From the NCBI RefSeq assembly GCF_026586805.1, contig NZ_JAPFHA010000003.1:217874-281873 (forward strand): DNA of 64,000 nt, read 5' to 3'. Source of the stretch: Niveibacterium sp. 24ML (GTDB taxonomy: Bacteria > Pseudomonadota > Gammaproteobacteria > Burkholderiales > Rhodocyclaceae). A program made the translations under genes and the position numbers. Positions 8,154-15,271 of this stretch are shown one piece after another. Positions within the stretch are counted from its first letter, which is position 1; every line of letters begins with the position of its first letter. Below the pieces are notes generated by a model, which saw only the letters and a program-made list of their open reading frames with translations, was not told the DNA's origin and searched no databases.

Positions 8154-9764
8154 ATGTCCGAAAACGGATTTGCTGCCCTTGGCCTTGGCCAGACGCTTGA
8201 AGCCACCCTTGCATCGCAAGGCCTGACCGAACCCACCCCCATCCAGCAACAAGCCATCCCGATGTTGCTCGAAGGCGCCGACCTGATCGCGTCGGCCCCC
8301 ACCGGTACCGGCAAAACCGCTGCTTTTCTGCTGCCTGCACTCGTTCGCCTGACTGCAGCCCCCAAGATCAAGAGCACGGGCCCGCGCGTGCTGGTTCTGA
8401 CGCCGACGCGCGAGCTGGCCCAGCAGGTTGCGAACGCGGCCAAGCAGTTCTCCCGTCAGCTCAATCGTGTCAAGACGGTGTGTGTGACCGGTGGCGAGTC
8501 TTACCGCGAACAGAACCGTGCGATCTCGGCACCGCACGAAATCATGGTTGCAACGCCTGGTCGCCTGATGGATCAGATGCAATCCGGCCGTCTCGATTTC
8601 TCGCGCCTTGAAGTGCTGGTGCTCGACGAGGCAGACCGCATGCTGGACATGGGTTTCTCTGACGATGTGATGACCATCGCGTCGAAGCTGCCGGCCGACC
8701 GCCAGACCGTGTGCTTCACCGCCACGATGTCGCGCACCGTGCTGCAACTCTCGCAGCAGTTGCAGAAGAGCCCGAAGACACTGGAAGTGAAGGCTGAAGT
8801 CGCCCGCACCGAAGCGATCGACCAGCATGTGATCTTTGTTGATAATTTTGGCCACAAGCGCCGCCTCCTGAGCCACTGGCTCAATGGCGAAGCGAGCGGC
8901 CAGGCCGTGGTGTTCACCTCCACCAAGCGTAGCGCCGATGAGTTGGCCGCAGCGCTCGACGCCGAAGGTCACGCCACGGCGGCCTTGCACGGTGACCTGC
9001 AACAGCGCCAGCGGACCCGTATGCTCAACCAGCTTCGGCGCGGTGAAGTGCGGGTGCTGGTTGCCACCGACGTCGCAGCGCGCGGTATCGACGTTCCGGC
9101 AATCACCCATGTTTTCAACTTTGATCTGCCGCGTTTCGCGGAAGACTATGTGCACCGCATCGGTCGTACCGGCCGCGCCGGTGCGAACGGCACTGCCGTG
9201 TCCTTCGTGGGTCGCGACGATGTTGGCGCGCTGCGCGGGATCGAGCGCTTCATTGGCCGTCCGGTCAAGATCAGCGAAGTTGAAGGCATGGTTGCCGACT
9301 TCAAACCCGGCGCACGTGGCGATGGCCGCCGCCCGGCGCCCCGCAAGTGGGACGAGCGTCGCCCGCAAGGCGAGCGCCGCGAAGGGCGTCCGTTCGGTGA
9401 TCGCAACTTCGGTGACCGCCGTCCGCAAGGTGAGCGCAGTTTTGGCGATCGTCGCCCCTTCGCCAGTGAGCCGCGTGCGTTCGGTGACCGCGCACCGCGT
9501 GGCGAGTCTTTCGGCAACAGCGAGCGCCCGGCCAGCCGCGATGTTTATCCGAAGCGCGAAGCCTTCCGCCGCGACGACAGCGCGCCGCGCAGTTTCGGCG
9601 ACCGTCCGCGCGAAACCGCGCCGTACGGTGAGCGTCCGCAGCGCGAGGCCCGCGCCGGTGCAGAACGTAGCTTTGGCGACCGCCGGCCGGAGGCGCCCCG
9701 CAAGAGCTGGGGTGACAGCAAGCCCTTCGGATCGAGCGAGCGGCCGCGTCGCAAGTTCGACTGA
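8154..9764 (+). CDS. rhlE: DEAD-box ATP-dependent RNA helicase, RhlE type
   Basis: This 536-residue protein has every helicase motif: Q (PTPIQQQAIP), I (APTGTGKTAA), Ia (TPTRELAQQ), Ib (TPGR), II (DEAD), III (TAT), V (ATDVAARGID) and VI (HRIGRTGRAG). From about residue 385 there is a disordered basic tail built of recurring units such as FGDRRPQGER and FGDR, probably for RNA contact. It remodels structured RNA in ribosome assembly or mRNA decay. RhlE is the closest named family by motif pattern, though other DEAD paralogues are possible. GGAG lies eight bases before the ATG, and a strong terminator follows. Confidence 0.92.
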   Translation: MSENGFAALGLGQTLEATLASQGLTEPTPIQQQAIPMLLEGADLIASAPTGTGKTAAFLLPALVRLTAAPKIKSTGPRVLVLTPTRELAQQVANAAKQFSRQLNRVKTVCVTGGESYREQNRAISAPHEIMVATPGRLMDQMQSGRLDFSRLEVLVLDEADRMLDMGFSDDVMTIASKLPADRQTVCFTATMSRTVLQLSQQLQKSPKTLEVKAEVARTEAIDQHVIFVDNFGHKRRLLSHWLNGEASGQAVVFTSTKRSADELAAALDAEGHATAALHGDLQQRQRTRMLNQLRRGEVRVLVATDVAARGIDVPAITHVFNFDLPRFAEDYVHRIGRTGRAGANGTAVSFVGRDDVGALRGIERFIGRPVKISEVEGMVADFKPGARGDGRRPAPRKWDERRPQGERREGRPFGDRNFGDRRPQGERSFGDRRPFASEPRAFGDRAPRGESFGNSERPASRDVYPKREAFRRDDSAPRSFGDRPRETAPYGERPQREARAGAERSFGDRRPEAPRKSWGDSKPFGSSERPRRKFD

Positions 9765-9782
9765 GCCTTGATGCAGTGCCTG

Positions 9783-9810
9783 AAGGCCGGGATCAGATCC
9801 CGGCCTTTTT
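9783..9810 (+). terminator. Rho-independent terminator of the RNA helicase gene
   Basis: Perfect 11-bp stem arms (AAGGCCGGGAT / ATCCCGGCCTT) with a 3-nt loop run straight into a T tract. It lies 18 nt after the helicase stop. Confidence 0.9.
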
Positions 9811-9939
9811 CGTTAACGCGGTGTCTCACCTGAGCGATTGGTGCCGCCCGTTCGCTGTGATTGGCTCTCGCCATCGCGCTGCGCGGGCGCTAGGCTGGCC
9901 AATTCGACTCAATGCGACGTTTCGTTGCTGGATGCGTGA

Positions 9940-11271
9940 ATGACTGACCCGAACCGAGAAGTTGATCTGGCTGGCGTGCGGGATGTGGCCTGCATGTTCC
10001 CTGACGTGAACGCCGTTCCACGCGGCAAGATCCGGCCAGCCGCAGATTTTGCCGGTGGTGTGGAGTTGCGCATCGCGGAAGCGATCGGGTTGCACACGAT
10101 CGATGGCAATTACCCGGACGACGACATCACCGGCGATTCCGACCAGGACGTGCGACTCGTCCCCGACTTGCGCAGCCTGCGGGTATTGCCCTGGCGCCCG
10201 AGCCGCGCCATCGCGATTCATGATGCGGTTCATTTCGACGGCAGGCCCTCTGATTTTGCGGCGCGTGCGGTTTTGCTGCGGGTGATGGAGGCATACCGTG
10301 CGCAGGGGTTGTCGGCGGTGGTTGCGCCGGAAATCGAGTTCTATCTGTTCGACCGCAACGATCGGATCGAGGCGGGCTTCGAAGCGCCGCGCGGGCGGGG
10401 CGGTGTGCGGGAACAAAGCCCGGCAGGCTACAGCCTCGATGCGGGCAATGAACACGCGGCGTTCTGGGATGAACTTGCCGCTGCACTGGTACAGCTTGGC
10501 GTGCGAACCGATACCTGGTTGCATGAGGTCGGGCAATCGCAGTACGAGATCAACCTGTTGCACGGTGATCCGCTCGATCTGGCGGATCAGGTCATCTATT
10601 TCAAGATGGCGCTGCGCGAGATCGCGGCGCGCCACGGCCTGCTCGCGGTCTTCATGGCCAAGCCTGTTGCCGGCCAGCCGGGCAGTTCGATGCATTTGCA
10701 TCAGAGCGTGGTGGATGCGGCCGGTCGCAACATTTTTGCGGATGCGGCAAGCGGCGCCGATACGCAGGCCTTCGATCATTACATCGGCGGCCTTCAGCGC
10801 TACATGCCTGATCTGATGCTGTTCTTTGCGCCTTACGTGAATTCGTGGCGGCGATATGTCGTCGGTTCGCAGGCGCCTGTGAACCTTGAGTGGGCCGAGG
10901 ATAACCGTACGGTAGCCCTGCGTGTGCCGACCTCCGGTGCGTCCGCTCGGCGGGTCGAAAACCGCCTGGCCGGCAGCGATGCAAATCCTTACCTGGTGAT
11001 CGCGGCCTCGCTGGCGTGCGGCCTGCGGGGCATTCGTGAGGGGCTGCCGCGCCGGGAGTCGATCGGCGCACGCTCAGCGTATTCCTACCCGCGGGAATTG
11101 CCCTTGGGCATCGAGGATGCCATTGCGCGTTTGCAGAACAGTGAAAGTGCGGCCCAGGCCTTGGGGGCGGGCTTCTTGCGGGCCTATTGCGGCGTGAAGC
11201 AGACCGAGTTCAATGCCTTCATGGGTGAGATTGGCGCCTGGGAGCGAAGGCATCTCGCCTTGCAGGCATGA
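9940..11271 (+). CDS. Glutamine-synthetase-family ligase, gamma-glutamyl-amine synthetase-like
   Basis: This 443-residue protein has glutamine synthetase signatures: VVAPEIEFYLF, the ATP/metal loop KPVAGQPGSSMHLHQS, and RRVENRLAGSDANPYLVIAAS near the C-terminus. It lacks the GlnA adenylylation context and matches the PuuA/glutamylpolyamine synthetase branch, which links glutamate to an amine for catabolism. The amine substrate cannot be deduced, and no puu genes are adjacent. ATG 9940 is the first start in frame, with only a weak ribosome site. Confidence 0.85.
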   Translation: MTDPNREVDLAGVRDVACMFPDVNAVPRGKIRPAADFAGGVELRIAEAIGLHTIDGNYPDDDITGDSDQDVRLVPDLRSLRVLPWRPSRAIAIHDAVHFDGRPSDFAARAVLLRVMEAYRAQGLSAVVAPEIEFYLFDRNDRIEAGFEAPRGRGGVREQSPAGYSLDAGNEHAAFWDELAAALVQLGVRTDTWLHEVGQSQYEINLLHGDPLDLADQVIYFKMALREIAARHGLLAVFMAKPVAGQPGSSMHLHQSVVDAAGRNIFADAASGADTQAFDHYIGGLQRYMPDLMLFFAPYVNSWRRYVVGSQAPVNLEWAEDNRTVALRVPTSGASARRVENRLAGSDANPYLVIAASLACGLRGIREGLPRRESIGARSAYSYPRELPLGIEDAIARLQNSESAAQALGAGFLRAYCGVKQTEFNAFMGEIGAWERRHLALQA

Positions 11272-11274
11272 ATG

Positions 11275-11306
11275 AAAAAGGGGCCAGAATCATCCGGCCC
11301 CTTTTT
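11275..11306. terminator. Bidirectional terminator between convergent genes
   Basis: The arms AAAAAGGGGCC and GGCCCCTTTTT form a perfect 11-bp stem with a 10-nt loop. A and T runs on both sides let it work for the glutamine-synthetase-like gene on the plus strand and the amylase gene on the minus strand. Confidence 0.9.
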
Positions 11307-11324
11307 CCATCTACCAGCGGAAAA

Positions 11325-12938
11325 TCAGAACTTCAGCAAACGTGCGCTCAGCGCAGGAACCTTGAACGAGTAGACGCCGTCCGTCGCGCTGACGGCACTT
11401 GCGTCTTCCAGGTCAGTCAGGCCGCTGTCGATCCCGCCGATTGCTGCCTTGTCGAGTTTGATGCTCGCTTCGCTGGTGCCGGTGTTCATCACCAGCAGAA
11501 CGCGGTTGCTGCCTGCGTCCTTGCGGTCGACGTAAACGGTGCTGTTGGCGAACACGTGGGTACGCGAGCCATAGGCGAGCGCCGGGTTGGTGTCGCGCAG
11601 CGCCCACAGCGTTGCAACATAGTTCTTCAGATTGCTCTGGCGTGCGTTGAGCGCACCCACCGCGCCACCGACGGTCGTTGCCACGCCATCGATCAGCGCA
11701 CTGCTGCGGCTGACATGGTCGTCGCACAGGCCGGCGTCGGCGCAGGTGGTGGGCGATTGTTGCGTGGAGAAGCCTGGCACTTCCTGCCCGATTTCGTCAC
11801 CGTAGTACAGGGTGATCGGGCCGCTGTAGGCCGCCATGAATGCGAACGCGAGCTTGTGGCGGTTCCAGTAAGCGTCATCCGAAGGTTGTGCAATACCGCC
11901 ACGCTGGAGCAGATCGCCGAAACGCACCAAGTCGTGATTGGTGAGCATCAGATTCGGAATTGCGTGGTTCGGGTAGCCCGCTTGAACCGTCGAGAACACT
12001 TCCTTCAAGGTGCTGGCAGGCTTTTTCCCCGTTCCGCTCTCTTCAACTGCGAGCGTTTGAACGAGGCGATAGCGGCTGGGGAAATCGAAGTTCGACAGCA
12101 AAGCGGGCGCGTTGGCAGGTCCGTAGCCCTTACTGGCAATGGTGCTTTCGCCATCCCAGATCTCGCCGACCATGTAACCGAGCGGATTCACGCTTGCACC
12201 GCTGGCATTGGTGTAGGTGACCGAGGCTGAGGCCTGCTCGACGGCAGCGCGGAGTTTTGTCCATTGATCGACCGGTACCTGATAGGCCTGATCGAGGCGC
12301 CAGCCGTCGATCTTCAGTTCCTTGATCCAGTAAGTGGCAACTTCTGCGTAGAAGTCATAGCTGCCCGGGTACGACACCGGGTTGGTGCCACCGGTCGGCG
12401 ATTTGCCTGTGGGTGAGGCAAGCACGTTGTCTTTGTGGTGGCCGAATACCCCGTCAAAAAACACATACAGACCGCGCTTGTGGGCCTCATCTACGAGCGC
12501 TCTGGCGTCGTCCAGCGTGCCGAACTTGGGGTCGATCTTGAAGTAGTTGCTTGCGAAGTAACCGGTAGCATCCAGTCGGTCGGCCCACTTGTCTTGACCC
12601 GATTTCGGAATCGACTCAAATACCGGCGTCAGCCAGATGGCATTGACGCCCGTGCTCTTGATGTAATCGAGTGCGCTGATGATTCCCTTCAGGTCGCCTT
12701 TGTGGTGACTGGTGCCATAGCCGACGTTGTAGTCAGCCGACGCATCGCCGTCTACAAAAGACTCCACCATGATCTGGTAGGTGCGCAGGCCGCAGGCAGC
12801 GTTGGCCGTGCCCTTGAAGCAGGCAAGGCGGCTGTCTGCGGTGCCTGCTGCGGCGGAAATCGTAACGGTGCCGTCGGGTGTCGGCGTCGGGGTCGGCGTG
12901 GGGCTTGTCTCGCCACCACCGCCGCCACAGGCGGCCAT
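11325..12938 (-). CDS. Alpha-amylase-family glycoside hydrolase lipoprotein (leader frameshifted)
   Basis: A GH13-type enzyme of about 537 residues: YQIMVESFVDGD, GVNAIWLTPVF, GLYVFFDGVFGHH, the nucleophile region DGWRLDQAYQVP, the acid region MVGEIWDGES and LTNHDLVRFGD fit the amylase barrel regions. A Thr-Pro-rich linker follows MAACGGGGGE, the sequence expected after a lipobox cysteine. ATG 12938 has no ribosome site. The natural leader (MSSFNLKQVALAVLMAG) lies in another frame at 12993 with AGGAG upstream, and one extra base at 12939 separates the two. The protein probably degrades alpha-glucans at the cell surface. As written, expression should be impaired unless the base is a sequencing error. 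Confidence 0.88.
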   Translation of the reverse strand: MAACGGGGGETSPTPTPTPTPDGTVTISAAAGTADSRLACFKGTANAACGLRTYQIMVESFVDGDASADYNVGYGTSHHKGDLKGIISALDYIKSTGVNAIWLTPVFESIPKSGQDKWADRLDATGYFASNYFKIDPKFGTLDDARALVDEAHKRGLYVFFDGVFGHHKDNVLASPTGKSPTGGTNPVSYPGSYDFYAEVATYWIKELKIDGWRLDQAYQVPVDQWTKLRAAVEQASASVTYTNASGASVNPLGYMVGEIWDGESTIASKGYGPANAPALLSNFDFPSRYRLVQTLAVEESGTGKKPASTLKEVFSTVQAGYPNHAIPNLMLTNHDLVRFGDLLQRGGIAQPSDDAYWNRHKLAFAFMAAYSGPITLYYGDEIGQEVPGFSTQQSPTTCADAGLCDDHVSRSSALIDGVATTVGGAVGALNARQSNLKNYVATLWALRDTNPALAYGSRTHVFANSTVYVDRKDAGSNRVLLVMNTGTSEASIKLDKAAIGGIDSGLTDLEDASAVSATDGVYSFKVPALSARLLKF

Positions 12939-12993
12939 GCATGCCGGCCATGAGGACCGCGAGGGCGACTTGCTTGAGATTGAAACTGCTCAT
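12937..12993 (-). other. Out-of-frame lipoprotein signal sequence of the amylase
   Basis: ATG 12993 opens MSSFNLKQVALAVLMAGM with a good AGGAG about ten bases upstream, then runs out of frame with the amylase. The bases read ATG-C-ATG in the coding direction. Removing the single C (position 12939) would give VLMAGMMAAC, a proper lipobox. This is either a true frameshift mutation or an assembly error. Confidence 0.75.
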
Positions 12994-13149
12994 GAATCGA
13001 TTGCTCCTGAATGGTGTGGCGTCGGGCTGACCGGCCCGAGGTTCCTTGGCGCGCATGCTGGCCTCTAGTCCATGGCGCGCTTCGAATTGTGCGCAGTACG
13101 CTAAGCGTAAGCCGCGGACCCGTCTTGTCGCTTTTTGTGATTCTGCCGA

Positions 13150-14106
13150 CTAGCTTGAGGCGGTGCGGCAGCCTTGATGCGTTCCGCGCGATTGCAGTAA
13201 GGCATCAAGCCGCGGCGCAAGTTCCGAAAGCCGCAGATTCCAGGTCGGCGCCAGCTTCAGATGGGGTGGAACTTCGCTGCCGAGGCGCTGGATCAGGATG
13301 GCGGGCGAGAGGCGTTCGACGAAATCGGCAAGCAGATCCAGGTAGGCATCCTCCTCAAACAACGGCACTGATTCCGGGTTGCGCTGCCAGGCGCGCGCGA
13401 GGGGGGTGCCGCGGACGAGTTGAAGCTGGTGAAACTTGATTGCGTTGATCGGCAGCGCTGACAACCGATCCGCGCCGATGAGCATGTCTGCTTGCGTCTC
13501 GCCTGGCAAACCGAGAATCAGATGCACGGTGATGAACAAGCCGCGTTGGGCTGCGCGGGTGATCGCATCTGCACTGCAGGTGAAATCGTGGCCGCGATTG
13601 ACTTGTTCCAGGGCGGCGTCCGACGTGGACTCAACGCCGATTTCAAGCTCGATGTGGCGGGTTTGCGCGAGTTCTGCGAGGTAATCGAGCACTTCATCGG
13701 GCAGGCAGTCTGGGCGCGTGCCGATCGCCAGACCGCAGATGTCCGGGTGCGCCAGGGCGGCCTCATAGCATTCGCGCAGGCGCGCCATCTCGCCGTAGGT
13801 GTTGCTGTAGGACTGGAAGTAGGCAATGAAGCGATTGATTGCCGGGTAGCGACGGCGGAGGAAACCAAGTCCTGTCTCGATCTGCGCGTGAATGCCAGCG
13901 CGCACATCCAGATAGCCGGGCGTGAACCCCGCGTTGTTGCAAAAACTGCATCCGCCGGTGCCGACGCTGCCGTCACGATTCGGGCAGGTGAAACCGGCGG
14001 CGACGGATACCTTCTGGATACGGCCGCCGTGCTTGCGGGTAACCCAGTCGTTGTAGGCGTTGTAGCGGCGCGAGCCGAAGGGTGAGGCAGGGGCGGGGGA
14101 ATTCAT
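13150..14106 (-). CDS. Radical SAM protein, YhcC/TIGR01212 family
   Basis: This 318-residue protein has the cluster motif CPNRDGSVGTGGCSFC, the longer spaced CX10CXXC type used by this family in place of CX3CX2C. The sequence IQKVSVAAGFTCPNRDG before it and the later LIGADRLSALPINAIKFHQL fit the family. The barrel motif LAIGTRPDCLPDEVLDYL is also present. It should bind a 4Fe-4S cluster and cleave SAM. The substrate is unknown; RNA modification is often suspected. It stands alone, downstream of a strong inverted repeat. Confidence 0.88.
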   Translation of the reverse strand: MNSPAPASPFGSRRYNAYNDWVTRKHGGRIQKVSVAAGFTCPNRDGSVGTGGCSFCNNAGFTPGYLDVRAGIHAQIETGLGFLRRRYPAINRFIAYFQSYSNTYGEMARLRECYEAALAHPDICGLAIGTRPDCLPDEVLDYLAELAQTRHIELEIGVESTSDAALEQVNRGHDFTCSADAITRAAQRGLFITVHLILGLPGETQADMLIGADRLSALPINAIKFHQLQLVRGTPLARAWQRNPESVPLFEEDAYLDLLADFVERLSPAILIQRLGSEVPPHLKLAPTWNLRLSELAPRLDALLQSRGTHQGCRTASS

Positions 14107-14136
14107 TGTGTGAATTCTCGCCGACCCGAGGGTGCG

Positions 14137-14165
14137 GCGCCTTGATCAGGGTGGGATCAAGGCGC
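14137..14165. repeat. Perfect 11-bp inverted repeat between genes
   Basis: Arms GCGCCTTGATC (14137-14147) and GATCAAGGCGC (14155-14165) flank a 7-nt loop. It lies after the PEP-CTERM gene and before the radical SAM gene, both on the minus strand. There is no T tract, so it may be a processing or stabilising hairpin, a weak terminator or a protein-binding site. Confidence 0.75.
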
Positions 14166-14186
14166 AGTAGCACAGAGGGCTGGTGT

Positions 14187-15038
14187 TCAGCTGCGCTTGC
14201 GCAGCGTCATGCCCATGAGCCCAAGGCCGAGCGCCAGCAGGGCTGCGGTCGACGGAGCCGACACCGGGTTCTCGGTTGCAACGCCTTCGAAGATGAAGAC
14301 CATGTCGTTGAAGTCACGATCGCTCTTGCTGCCATTGCCGAGCCAGGTGTCTTCGAAGCCGATCAGGAGACGGTTCGCGCCCAGATTCAGGGTGTAAGCC
14401 CGTGCGTGCACCGAATCGTCGTTCCAGCCGAGGGGATCGTCATTTGCGCTGGCTGCGCCGGTGAAGAAGTACTCGACATTGGGCAGGTTGATGCCGTCGT
14501 ACACCAGGCGCTGTGTCTGCAGGCCAAATACCAGCTGGTTGCCGACAGTCAGGCCCGAGATGTCACGTGACATGCCGATCTGGGTTGCAAGGCAGGTATT
14601 GCCTGCTTTGGCTTGCGCGTACTGGCAGCCATCACGGGTCTGGAAGAGTTCGTTGCTGCCATTGACCGGGTTGTAGGTGCCCAGGTTGTTGGTGCCGCCG
14701 CTGGCGTAAATCGGGTTCCAGAAGGTATTCAGGTTCAGCGGGCCGTTGTCGCTGGCGAGGAACAGGCGCGAGTCGCGCGAGGCGCCGGTGCCCACATAGG
14801 TCACACGAACCTTGTCAGAGGTGGCAAACAGGCCAAGCGGAGCGCCCGGGCTGTTCTTCAGGTCGTTGAACTGGGCGAGCGTGATGAGGGATGCATCGAA
14901 GCGGCTGAACCACTCGGGCCCCATTTGTACTTGCGGGTTGGTGGTACTGCCGATCAGGCTGCTGATCGGGGCGGCAGTGGCGGTGCCCGCTGCACTGGCC
15001 GCGAGTGCCAGAAGGCCTGCGGCAATTTTGTTTTGCAT
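14187..15038 (-). CDS. Exported PEP-CTERM-like protein with a DUF4114-type end
   Basis: This 283-residue protein has a signal peptide (MQNKIAAGLLALAASAAGTATA), a beta-rich body with calcium-type DRDFNDMVFIFEG (typical of DUF4114 domains), and a C-terminal sorting tail: a short motif, the hydrophobic stretch TAALLALGLGLMGMTL and the basic end RKRS. The sorting motif reads VSAPST rather than the usual VPEPST. Such proteins are handled by exosortase and exported to the envelope or exopolysaccharide. No exosortase gene is in the window. The function is unknown. Confidence 0.8.
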   Translation of the reverse strand: MQNKIAAGLLALAASAAGTATAAPISSLIGSTTNPQVQMGPEWFSRFDASLITLAQFNDLKNSPGAPLGLFATSDKVRVTYVGTGASRDSRLFLASDNGPLNLNTFWNPIYASGGTNNLGTYNPVNGSNELFQTRDGCQYAQAKAGNTCLATQIGMSRDISGLTVGNQLVFGLQTQRLVYDGINLPNVEYFFTGAASANDDPLGWNDDSVHARAYTLNLGANRLLIGFEDTWLGNGSKSDRDFNDMVFIFEGVATENPVSAPSTAALLALGLGLMGMTLRKRS

Positions 15039-15271
15039 GGTAATTTCCTCGGATGTGGTGAGCCTGTGACGGCGCCAGTCGCTTTACGCGGGGGGTGGTG
15101 CGGCACAGGCGGCGAAGCCGATGCCTCGCTGCCGCCAAGGCTAATCATCCCTTTCTTGCGCGGGTTGTTAAAAGCTGTGAATTGCCGCAAAGGTCGTGAT
15201 TGCCGTCACGGTCTGCGGAACCTAAATCTTGCGACCCGACTCAGATGGCAGAATTTCCCACGAAAGCAGCC

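Noticed and set aside
8109..9428. Long minus-strand open frame (439 codons)
   Set aside because: Antisense to the RNA helicase gene.
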